A stretch of 64,000 nucleotides of DNA, from positions 1-64,000 of the forward strand of contig JAZTYA010000018.1 of assembly GCA_045636705.1 (NCBI GenBank). Reading direction: 5' to 3'. Below the pieces are notes generated by a model. The model had not been told where the DNA came from and did not search any database. It saw only the letters and a list, made by a program, of their open reading frames with translations. Shown in pieces: positions 27,275 to 33,891 of this stretch. Each line of letters begins with the position of its first letter. Position 1 is the stretch's first letter. Origin of the DNA: SFWF01 sp045636705. GTDB lineage: Bacteria; Bacillota; Clostridia; Oscillospirales; Acutalibacteraceae. The position numbers and the translations under genes were made by a program.

Positions 27275-27951
27275 TAAAATGGGACAATTTACCAGATAGT
27301 ATTAAAAGGGATGCGGTGCGTCCCTTTTATGACATATTAAGAAAAAAACGCTTTGAACTTTTTTTAAAGCGTTTGTTTGATATTGTTTGTTCTTTACTTT
27401 TAATTCTGCTTTTATCCCCTGTTATGCTGATTTTGGCAGTTTGGATAAAGCTTGACAGCGAAGGACCCGTCTTCTTTAAGAGCGAAAGAATAACCGCTTA
27501 TGGTAAACCTTTTAAAATTTTTAAATTTCGCACTATGATTTCGGGCGCTGATAAAAAAGGTGCCGCTGTTACCACAAAAGGAGATAGCCGAATAACCAAG
27601 GTTGGCGCTAAAATCCGCCATTCAAGGCTTGATGAAATTCCTCAGCTTTTCAACGTTTTAAAGGGTGAAATGAGCTTTGTGGGAACTAGACCCGAGGCTC
27701 CTAAATACGTTGATGCCTACACCGATGAAATGATGGCAACCCTGCTTTTACCTGCAGGAATTACCTCAACCGCAAGCATTACCTATAAGGATGAGGACAA
27801 GGTGCTTTCTGAGTTTATTGCCGAGGGCTTAAGCGTTGATGAAGCCTATATCCAAAAGGTTTTACCCGAAAAGATGAAATATAATCTTGAATATATAAAG
27901 AATTTTTCATTCCTTCGTGATATTAAAATTTGTTTTAAAACCGTATTTTAA
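27271..27951 (+). CDS. initiating sugar-phosphate (phosphoglycosyl) transferase
   Basis: This 226-residue monotopic phosphoglycosyl transferase of the bacterial sugar transferase family (PglC/WcaJ catalytic core) attaches the first sugar phosphate to undecaprenyl phosphate. Visible: the re-entrant hydrophobic segment after KRLFDIVCSLL (about 30-55), KLDSEGPVFFKSERI, FKIFKFRTM (about 82-90), the DE pair in RHSRLDEIPQLFNVL (about 114-128) and MSFVGTRPEAPKYV. It is small, without the N-terminal membrane domain of WcaJ-type enzymes. It overlaps the aminotransferase stop, so the pair is one transcript. Confidence 0.9.
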   Translation: MIKWDNLPDSIKRDAVRPFYDILRKKRFELFLKRLFDIVCSLLLILLLSPVMLILAVWIKLDSEGPVFFKSERITAYGKPFKIFKFRTMISGADKKGAAVTTKGDSRITKVGAKIRHSRLDEIPQLFNVLKGEMSFVGTRPEAPKYVDAYTDEMMATLLLPAGITSTASITYKDEDKVLSEFIAEGLSVDEAYIQKVLPEKMKYNLEYIKNFSFLRDIKICFKTVF

Positions 27952-27980
27952 AAAAGCCTCTGTTTTTACAGAGGTTTTTC
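27951..27980 (+). terminator. terminator after the initiating transferase
   Basis: Stem CCTCTGT-TTTT-ACAGAGG (27957-27974) flanked by AAAAAG and TTTTTC. It isolates the aminotransferase/transferase pair from the following hydrolase gene. Confidence 0.85.
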
Positions 27981-28018
27981 TTATTTCTGTGGCATACTAC
28001 AAAAAAGGAGTTTTTTGT

Positions 28019-28888
28019 ATGTGTACTGCAGTTTCTGTAAATTTTAAGCATTTTTATTTTGGAAGAACCCTAGACCTTGACTATTCTTTTGGGCAAAGGG
28101 TTGTTATTCTGCCAAGAAAGTTTAAACTGAATTTTAAGTGTAAAGAAAGCCTTGTTTTTCACTACGCTATTATGGGTATGGCAGCAGTGAAGGAAAATTT
28201 CCCTTTATTTTTTGACGCTATGAATGAAAAAGGGCTTTGTTTTGCGGGGCTTCGCTTTCAAAACAACGCTTATTATGGCAAGATTTTAGAGAACCGCACA
28301 AATTTAGCACCCTTTGAACTTCCCCTTTGGATTCTGTCCTTGGCGAGCAGCGTAACCGAAGCTAAAAATCTTTTAAGGGATATAAATATTGTGGACATTC
28401 CCTTTAGCGATGAGCTTTTAAATACACATCTTCATTGGATTTTTGCCGACAAAGAGGAATGTATCGTAGTCGAACAAACAAAAGACGGACTTTTTATTTA
28501 CGATAACCCCTTTTGTGTGTTGACTAATAATCCGCCGTTTCCTTTAATGTTAAAGGAAATGGGAAATTACAAAGATATAACCGACAAAAAGGGAATTCCC
28601 GGAGACTACTCCTCTGTTAGCAGATTTATACGGGCTAATTTCGTGAAGAGCAACTCATATAAACCAAGCAGTAAAGAAGAAAGCCTTGCTCAGTTTTTTC
28701 ATATTTTAAATAGCGTTTTAGTGCCAAAAGGGTGTGTTGTCCTGCCAAACGGGGAGCTTCATCATACGGTATATACAAGTGCCATCGACACGGATAACGG
28801 AATTTATTATTATAAGCTTTATGATGATTTAATCCTTAAAAAAGTTTGTCTTTTTGATTTTGATTTGGATAGTTTTGAGCTTTACTAA
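28019..28888 (+). CDS. choloylglycine hydrolase / penicillin V acylase family amidase
   Basis: This is an Ntn-hydrolase of 289 residues. ATG 28019 is chosen because it puts the catalytic Cys at position 2 (MCTAVSV) and has AAGGAG 8 nt upstream; a frame 34 codons longer would bury it. Met1 removal exposes Cys2 as the nucleophile. FGRTLDLD supplies Arg16 and Asp19, and an LTNNPPFPLM segment holds the conserved Asn. Members cleave conjugated bile salts, penicillin V or N-acyl homoserine lactones; which one applies cannot be told here. No signal peptide is seen, so it is probably cytosolic. It is somewhat shorter than the usual 320-340 residues. Confidence 0.85.
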   Translation: MCTAVSVNFKHFYFGRTLDLDYSFGQRVVILPRKFKLNFKCKESLVFHYAIMGMAAVKENFPLFFDAMNEKGLCFAGLRFQNNAYYGKILENRTNLAPFELPLWILSLASSVTEAKNLLRDINIVDIPFSDELLNTHLHWIFADKEECIVVEQTKDGLFIYDNPFCVLTNNPPFPLMLKEMGNYKDITDKKGIPGDYSSVSRFIRANFVKSNSYKPSSKEESLAQFFHILNSVLVPKGCVVLPNGELHHTVYTSAIDTDNGIYYYKLYDDLILKKVCLFDFDLDSFELY

Positions 28889-28896
28889 AATTTCCC

Positions 28897-28925
28897 TAGA
28901 CTTTTGCTTTTATTTATGATATAAT
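28897..28925 (+). promoter_or_regulatory. promoter upstream of the structured leader
   Basis: TAGACT (28897-28902) matches TTGACA at four of six positions; after 17 nt comes a perfect TATAAT (28920-28925). Transcription would begin near 28932, about 100 nt before the lipoprotein start. Confidence 0.55.
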
Positions 28926-28931
28926 TCACTT

Positions 28932-29006
28932 AGAAAAAGTCATAGACTTTACGGTCGTGGCAAAATAGTTTTGTTTTCAAGCGGCCGATTTTGTCGGTCG
29001 CTTTTT
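28932..29006 (+). ncRNA. structured leader or small RNA with intrinsic terminator (unidentified)
   Basis: The predicted transcript of about 75 nt has three hairpins: AAAGTC-ATA-GACTTT (28936-28950), CAAAA-TAG-TTTTG (28961-28973) and a terminator stem GCGGCCGA-TTTTG-TCGGTCGC (28981-29001) with a T5 tail. CGGTCG at 28952-28957 can pair with CGGCCG at 28982-28987 (one G-U pair), the 5' arm of the terminator, so an alternative antiterminator is possible. I do not recognise a known riboswitch class. It may be an attenuator for the following lipoprotein gene or a free small RNA. Confidence 0.5.
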
Positions 29007-29033
29007 GCTTAATCTCTAGTTTGGAGGGATAAA

Positions 29034-29570
29034 ATGAAACGATTAATATATTTAATTTTGACAATTTTGATAATTTTCAGTATTTCGGCTTGTTCGAATA
29101 ATATTGTTTCAAGTTCAGACACTAGTTCCAAAAATCAAGGTCCTACTATAACTCAAACCGATTCATACTATGGATATTTTTCAAACGAAAAATACCCTTA
29201 CGGACAAAGAGAAGAGCATCTTTCTTCGCTTGAATGCGGCACAGCTTCTCGTATGGTTTATTATAGAGGTTGGGGACAAAAGCCACCCGAAAACACAACT
29301 ATAAAGGTCGGGGAAGAACATACCTTTTCTTTGTGGACATATCCCCATCATCACTTCTGCGGTGGATATGAATATATAATCGAAGACGGTTCTGTTTTGA
29401 AGATAGCATCGAGTGATTGGGACGGTATGTATGATGAACCTATACCAAAGGTTTTGTTTCAACAATGCACCGTTGTAGGTGTAAAACCCGGTAAAACCAC
29501 CCTTACCTATAAGGTAACCTCGGCAGAGGGAACCGAATCGGTTACATTTAATATTACAGTTGTAGAATAG
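29034..29570 (+). CDS. hypothetical secreted lipoprotein
   Basis: This 178-residue protein has a signal peptide and lipobox (FSISACSNN, lipid-modified Cys about residue 20), then a Ser-rich linker. The C-terminal 60 residues (VGVKPGKTTLTYKVTSAEGT and NITVVE) look like an Ig-like (Big_2-type) beta-sandwich end. The middle has TYPHHHFCGGYEY, a His cluster that could bind metal, though this is only a suggestion. GGAGGG lies 8 nt upstream of the ATG. The function is unknown. Its leader contains an intrinsic terminator, so expression may be conditional. Confidence 0.7.
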   Translation: MKRLIYLILTILIIFSISACSNNIVSSSDTSSKNQGPTITQTDSYYGYFSNEKYPYGQREEHLSSLECGTASRMVYYRGWGQKPPENTTIKVGEEHTFSLWTYPHHHFCGGYEYIIEDGSVLKIASSDWDGMYDEPIPKVLFQQCTVVGVKPGKTTLTYKVTSAEGTESVTFNITVVE

Positions 29571-29576
29571 AAATAT

Positions 29577-29606
29577 AAAATCCACCCTCACGGGTGGATT
29601 TTTTAT
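29577..29606. terminator. bidirectional terminator between convergent genes
   Basis: Stem AAAATCCACCC-TCAC-GGGTGGATTTT with T-rich tails on both sides. It lies between the lipoprotein stop (plus strand) and the radical SAM stop (minus strand), so it can serve both. Confidence 0.85.
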
Positions 29607-30208
29607 TCTTCATAAGGTCTGATTCTAAGTGTTGCGCCGAGTTCTTCACAGATTCTACGGCTTTTTTCTTGTTCTTCTTTTGACGTTACGACGTCAACTA
29701 CCGTCATTACGACGTTCGGTACAAAGTTTACCGCATCCTTTGTGAATTTAAGCATAGCATCAAAGGACTTTTCGCCAAACTTTGAGCGAACTATTCTTTG
29801 ATAGTCCTCCTTGTTTGTGGCGTTAAGACTTACTGATACTGTGTCGATTAGTCCTTTTAGATACTCTGCGGTGGGTTTGCCCCAGATTAAATCGGACAGT
29901 CCGTTTGTGTTTATGCGAATTTTAATATCGCTCTTTGATTTTATATATTTTGCGACTTCGAGTAAATCAAAAAGGCGTTCGGTTGGCTCTCCGTAGCCGC
30001 AGAAAACGACCTCTTCATAAGATTTCAAGTCCCAAGTATCAATGCTTCTGCACACCTCTTCTGTCGTAGGCTCACGGTCAAGCCACAAGGGGTCTGAACC
30101 ATAGACGCTGTCTCGGTTTTGCCTTAAACAGAAGGTGCAAGCACAGGGACAACGGTTGGTCATATTAACGTAAATACCCTTTTTAACGGGGTAGGTTATT
30201 GTCATCAT
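29603..30208 (-). CDS. radical SAM protein, TatD-associated type
   Basis: This 201-residue radical SAM enzyme has the CX3CX2C cluster in NRCPCACTFCLR (about residues 17-28), EVVFCGYGEPTER (about 67-79, the GGE-like SAM-binding strand) and a shortened barrel ending in RIRPYEE. The layout matches the small radical SAM family often found fused or adjacent to TatD nucleases; no TatD gene is seen here. The reaction is unknown. It lies 3 nt after the S-component gene and is the last gene of the dusB operon. GGAG lies 8 nt upstream. Confidence 0.75.
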   Translation of the reverse strand: MMTITYPVKKGIYVNMTNRCPCACTFCLRQNRDSVYGSDPLWLDREPTTEEVCRSIDTWDLKSYEEVVFCGYGEPTERLFDLLEVAKYIKSKSDIKIRINTNGLSDLIWGKPTAEYLKGLIDTVSVSLNATNKEDYQRIVRSKFGEKSFDAMLKFTKDAVNFVPNVVMTVVDVVTSKEEQEKSRRICEELGATLRIRPYEE

Positions 30209-30211
30209 TTT

Positions 30212-30709
30212 TTATTCTCCTATTTGGGTTTTAAGGCCCGATTTATCGGTTGCAAGGCCTAACGCTATAAATAATACACCGCTTGAGGCCGACTGAATAA
30301 GTGAAGGAATTATACCAACCAGCGGCGCACGGAAATCGGATAAAATTAAGGCTTCGTAAAGATAGTATCCGCCGGCACAAAGTAAGGTTGCAGGAATTAA
30401 CGCTAAAAGGTTTCTTGCATTAATTATTTTGCCCTTTTTAGAACTAAAGAACATAACCGTAGCTACCTTTATTATTACCGATGCAGGCGCCCACATAGCA
30501 AAACCTGTAAGACAGTCTGCAAGCATTGCCCCCATTCCGCCAACAAAAGCGGCATAAGGAAGTGGCAAAAGACAGGCGGCGAAAAAGATAAATCCGTCGC
30601 CTACATGTATATATCCTTGGTGGCTTGGTATATGTAAATATGCCGTTAAAACGTATACTATTGCGGTAAAAATACCTGTAATTGTTATAAGTTTAATTTT
30701 GCTTTTCAT
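30212..30709 (-). CDS. ECF transporter substrate-binding S component (predicted vitamin B6)
   Basis: This 165-residue membrane protein has five or six helices and the ECF_ribofla_trS-type motif GYIHVGDGFIFFAACLLP (about 32-49), then AAFVGGMGAMLADCLTGF (about 53-70). S components capture a vitamin and work with a shared EcfA/A'/T module encoded elsewhere. The gene lies 3 nt after a pyridoxal kinase gene, so a pyridoxine/pyridoxal substrate is the best inference; a hydroxymethylpyrimidine-type substrate is also possible. No substrate-specific motif was verified. Confidence 0.75.
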   Translation of the reverse strand: MKSKIKLITITGIFTAIVYVLTAYLHIPSHQGYIHVGDGFIFFAACLLPLPYAAFVGGMGAMLADCLTGFAMWAPASVIIKVATVMFFSSKKGKIINARNLLALIPATLLCAGGYYLYEALILSDFRAPLVGIIPSLIQSASSGVLFIALGLATDKSGLKTQIGE

Positions 30710-30712
30710 AAA

Positions 30713-31537
30713 TTATAGTTCCCCTAAAAATTCCTCAAAGCAAAGTCCATCGGTCTTGGGAATTTCGAGTTCTACGGTTCTTTTAAGCGCCTTTGCGATA
30801 AAGGAAGAAGCCTCTTTAACCGAGGAAACAATATCCTTTCCGTTTACGGCATTTGCCGCTATTAAAGACGAGAAAACATCCCCTGTTCCCGAACGGCAGA
30901 TGCCAACCTTGTGCTCTAAAACCGAGATAGGTTCTTTGTCCCTTTGGTAGATAAAATTCTCAAGGTCGTCTCCTCTTTGAATGCCTGAAATAACTATGGT
31001 ATGAGGACCCATTTTGCTTAAAGTTTCGCAAATCTTGCCTAGTTCCTCGCTTGTTATATCTTCCTTATATTCGGTATTTGTTAAAATACCGGCCTCGGTA
31101 AGATTTGGGGTTAAAATATCAGCAAAAGGAAGCAATTCTCTCATACTTAAAGCCAATTCTTTTGAATATGTGGGGTAAAGTTTTCCGTTGTCGCCCATAA
31201 CGGGGTCAACTACTGTAACCGTCCTGTCACTTTTAAACCTTCTAAGAAAATCTTTAACGATTTCTATTTGACCCTCTGAGCCTAAAAATCCCGTAAGTAT
31301 GCCCTCAAACGAAAGGTTTAGTTTTTCCCACTCATCCATATAGGCGGTCATATTTTCGGTATAGTCGGTATAAAAGAAACTGTCAAACCCTGTATGGTTT
31401 GAAAAAATTGAGGTAGGAAGAGGGCAACACTGTATCTTTTTTGCCGAAATTATAGGCAAGGACGCTACAAGCGAGCATCTTCCAAAGCCGCAAAAATCAT
31501 TTATTACGGCTATCTTTTTTTGCCTGTTATGTGGCAT
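30713..31537 (-). CDS. pdxY: pyridoxal/pyridoxamine kinase
   Basis: This 274-residue ribokinase-superfamily kinase phosphorylates B6 vitamers to the PLP or PNP/PMP form. Motifs are KIAVINDFCGFGRCSL at the N-terminus (vitamin-kinase type), VDPVMGDNGKLYPTYS (about 106-121), LTPNLTEAGILT (about 134-145) and the anion-hole SGTGDVFSSLIAAN (about 233-246) with catalytic Asp. It resembles the PdxK/PdxY family more than ThiD. It is tightly linked to the S component, suggesting uptake plus trapping. The exact paralogue name is uncertain. Confidence 0.85.
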   Translation of the reverse strand: MPHNRQKKIAVINDFCGFGRCSLVASLPIISAKKIQCCPLPTSIFSNHTGFDSFFYTDYTENMTAYMDEWEKLNLSFEGILTGFLGSEGQIEIVKDFLRRFKSDRTVTVVDPVMGDNGKLYPTYSKELALSMRELLPFADILTPNLTEAGILTNTEYKEDITSEELGKICETLSKMGPHTIVISGIQRGDDLENFIYQRDKEPISVLEHKVGICRSGTGDVFSSLIAANAVNGKDIVSSVKEASSFIAKALKRTVELEIPKTDGLCFEEFLGEL

Positions 31538-31570
31538 TTCCCTCTCCCCTTTCTATAAATTTTTAAAAAA

Positions 31571-32026
31571 TTAATAGTTTAGTTTTGTTTCATCCCAGTT
31601 TGCTAAAACTTTTGCCATATCGGCAGCTATTATCTTAGCTTTTTCTAAATCGTGCTCAAGATAATTTCCACATTCTTTTGCCGAAACACCGGGTATTTCG
31701 CCTACAAAATCTCTTATAAATTCCATAGAATCTTTTACGATTTCTATAGCCTTTGCGTGTGAAATTTTATCTCTTACCAAAAAGTAAAATCCCGTACGGC
31801 AACCCATAGGTCCTATATAGATAACGTTTTCAGAAAGCTCTGTGTTTCTTGAATAGGTTGCAAAAAGATGCTCGATTGTATGAGCCGCAGGCATATCTAA
31901 ATAGTCGCCACCGTTTGGCTTTTTCATCCTAACATCGTATGTCACGATATCCCCGTCAATTCTCGATATATACATACCCTTTTTTAAAGTATCGTGGTCA
32001 ACCGTAAAACTGGCAATTTTCTTCAT
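31571..32026 (-). CDS. luxS: S-ribosylhomocysteine lyase LuxS
   Basis: This 151-residue metalloenzyme splits S-ribosylhomocysteine into homocysteine and the AI-2 precursor DPD. Metal ligands are His49 and His53 (HTIEH) and Cys119; Cys76 in PMGCRTGFY and Glu52 are the catalytic residues. Full length for the family. ATG overlaps the yebC stop by 1 nt (TAATG). No pfs (nucleosidase) gene is next to it, so the link here is by operon with dusB/yebC rather than with methyl-cycle genes. Confidence 0.96.
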   Translation of the reverse strand: MKKIASFTVDHDTLKKGMYISRIDGDIVTYDVRMKKPNGGDYLDMPAAHTIEHLFATYSRNTELSENVIYIGPMGCRTGFYFLVRDKISHAKAIEIVKDSMEFIRDFVGEIPGVSAKECGNYLEHDLEKAKIIAADMAKVLANWDETKLNY

Positions 32027-32769
32027 TAGTCTTCATCTTCCTCGTCAGGAGCATCCCAGTTGTGCCAGATTTCTTGAACATCGTCGTTATCCTCAAGCAT
32101 ATCGATAAGACGAAGCATCTGCTTTTTAGCATCCTCATCATCAATAGTCGACGTGGTCTGAGGAATATAAGCTACCTCTGCAGAAATAAAGGTGTAGCCC
32201 TTTTCTTCCAAGGCATCACGAACGGCACCTAAATCGTTTGGCGCTGTAATAATCTCGAAAACGTCGCCGTCGGCATTGAAGTCCTCAGCGCCTGCTTCCA
32301 AGGCGTCCTCCATAACTGTGTCTTCGTCCTTACCTTCCGCTTCGATAATGATTTGACCGAGTCTGTCGAACATAAACATTACCGAGCCTGACTGACCGAG
32401 GTTTCCGCCGCATTTATCGAAATAATGGCGCATTTCTCCTGCAGTTCTGTTACGGTTGTCGGTCAGGGTTTCAACTACAACCGCAATACCGCAAGGGCCG
32501 TAGCCCTCATAGATTAACTCCTCATAATTATTTGCCGAGGTGTCTCCTGCCGCTTTTTTGATAATTCTTTCAATGTTATCGTTAGGAACGTTTGCAGCCT
32601 TTGCCTTTGCAATAGCATCCTTTAGTTTGCTATTCTCCTGAGGATTAGCGCCTCCTGCCTTTACGATAACCGATATTTCTCTACCTATTTTTGTGAAAAC
32701 CTTTGCTTTTGCGGCATCGGTTTTTTCCTTTTTTCTCTTAATATTATTCCATTTAGAATGTCCCGACAT
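32026..32769 (-). CDS. yebC: YebC/PmpR family protein
   Basis: This 247-residue protein begins with the family signature SGHSKWNNIKRKKEKTDAAK and has the GGANPQENSKL and YEGYGPCGIAVVVETLTDN blocks (about 85-103). Members have been described as transcription regulators and, more recently, as ribosome-associated factors that relieve stalling; the role here is not resolved. The C-terminus is acidic (EEDED). AAGGAG lies before the ATG. Second gene of the dusB operon. Confidence 0.93.
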   Translation of the reverse strand: MSGHSKWNNIKRKKEKTDAAKAKVFTKIGREISVIVKAGGANPQENSKLKDAIAKAKAANVPNDNIERIIKKAAGDTSANNYEELIYEGYGPCGIAVVVETLTDNRNRTAGEMRHYFDKCGGNLGQSGSVMFMFDRLGQIIIEAEGKDEDTVMEDALEAGAEDFNADGDVFEIITAPNDLGAVRDALEEKGYTFISAEVAYIPQTTSTIDDEDAKKQMLRLIDMLEDNDDVQEIWHNWDAPDEEDED

Positions 32770-32808
32770 TTTTGTCTCTCCTTAATGTTTTTTAACCTTT
32801 TTATTTTA

Positions 32809-33777
32809 TCACATTTCTTCGCCTTCGGCAAGGGCTTTTTCGCATATTAGTTCAATATCGTGAAAGTCTTTTATCTCGCCGCACATTTTGCGAAGTTTAG
32901 CGGCATTTTTAACCCCCTTCATATACCAGGCGGAATGCTTTCTGGCCTCTAAAACAGCCGTTTTTGGCGACTTGTATTTCTTCATTAGTTCAATCTGAGA
33001 AATGAGGATTTTAAGCCTTTCTTCCAAGGGTGGCGGCTCGGTTATAATACCCTTTTCCATATAGTCGTTTATCTCCTTAAAAATCCAAGGAGCGCCGTTT
33101 GCGGCACGGCCGACCATAACAAAATCGCAACCCGTCTGTTCATACATATTTTTAGCCGATTTTCCGTCCACAACATCGCCATTTCCAATAACGGGAATAC
33201 TGACCGCTTTTTTTACATCGGCTATCGCGCTAAGGTCAACCGGCGGCGCATACATTTGCATTCGTGTTCTTCCGTGAACGGTAATAGCAGATGCGCCATT
33301 TGCCTCTATAATTTTAGCAATTTCGGTAGCATTGATACTGTCCTTATCCCAACCAATACGAATTTTAACCGTTACTGGAATTTTTACCGCATCTACTACT
33401 TTTTTTACTATTTCGCCTACAAGTTTTGGCTCACGAAGAAGCGAACTTCCACCACCGTTGTTTGCTACTTTTGGCGCAGGGCAACCCATATTTATATCGA
33501 TAAAATCGGGGTTCTTTTCTTCTGCTACCTTGGCGGCTAAAGCCATAACGTCTGGTTCTGAGCCAAAAAGTTGGCTGCCGAAACACCTAACAAGCCCTTT
33601 TTCAAGCAGTAGCGGAGACTTTTTATCCCCTAAGGATATCGCCTTTGCGCTTGTAAGCTCCCCTACCGAATAAGCGGCGCCAAAACTATCACATATTTCC
33701 CTCATAGCCCTGTCGGCAACACCTGCCATTGGGGCTAGAGCGGCATAACCTTTAACTTCTAAATTTCCAAATTTCAT
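32809..33777 (-). CDS. dusB: tRNA-dihydrouridine synthase (DusB type)
   Basis: This 322-residue FMN-dependent TIM-barrel enzyme reduces uridine in the tRNA D-loop. Features are LAPMAGVADRAMRE (about 14-27), DINMGCPAPKV with the catalytic Cys (about 94-104), VKIRIGWD, TVHGRTRMQMY (about 166-176) and IGNGDVVDG, then VMVGRAANGAPWIF. The ATG lies 6 nt after the -10 element of a near-consensus promoter, so the mRNA would be leaderless and lack a Shine-Dalgarno. The protein start fits the family (MKFGNLEVKG), so a downstream start is unlikely. First gene of a six-gene operon. Confidence 0.95.
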   Translation of the reverse strand: MKFGNLEVKGYAALAPMAGVADRAMREICDSFGAAYSVGELTSAKAISLGDKKSPLLLEKGLVRCFGSQLFGSEPDVMALAAKVAEEKNPDFIDINMGCPAPKVANNGGGSSLLREPKLVGEIVKKVVDAVKIPVTVKIRIGWDKDSINATEIAKIIEANGASAITVHGRTRMQMYAPPVDLSAIADVKKAVSIPVIGNGDVVDGKSAKNMYEQTGCDFVMVGRAANGAPWIFKEINDYMEKGIITEPPPLEERLKILISQIELMKKYKSPKTAVLEARKHSAWYMKGVKNAAKLRKMCGEIKDFHDIELICEKALAEGEEM

Positions 33778-33783
33778 AAGGAA

Positions 33784-33812
33784 ATTATATCCTATAAAAA
33801 TTTTTCTGTCAA
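33784..33812 (-). promoter_or_regulatory. consensus promoter of dusB operon (leaderless)
   Basis: On the minus strand TTGACA (33812-33807), a 17-nt spacer and TATAAT (33789-33784), all perfect consensus. The dusB start codon begins at 33777, where transcription should initiate. Confidence 0.85.
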
Positions 33813-33827
33813 ATTAAAATTTATTGA

Positions 33828-33855
33828 TGACAATAAAGACTTTATTTGTTATAAT
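33828..33855 (+). promoter_or_regulatory. polA promoter
   Basis: TGACAA (33828-33833), a 16-nt spacer and TATAAT (33850-33855); a less well spaced TTGATG lies at 33824. The spacer contains AATAAAG-A-CTTTATT, an inverted repeat. It would drive polA and probably the whole downstream block. Confidence 0.6.
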
Positions 33856-33891
33856 ATATATAATTAACTTATAGTGGGGTAATGTTTAGTT

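Noticed and set aside
27917..28018. N-terminal 34-residue extension of the choloylglycine-hydrolase-family gene
   Set aside because: It overlaps the previous gene and terminator, has no ribosome site and would bury the catalytic Cys2.
29603..33812. A quorum-sensing island around luxS
   Set aside because: No AI-2 receptor, transporter or pfs gene is nearby; neighbours are RNA-modification and vitamin genes.
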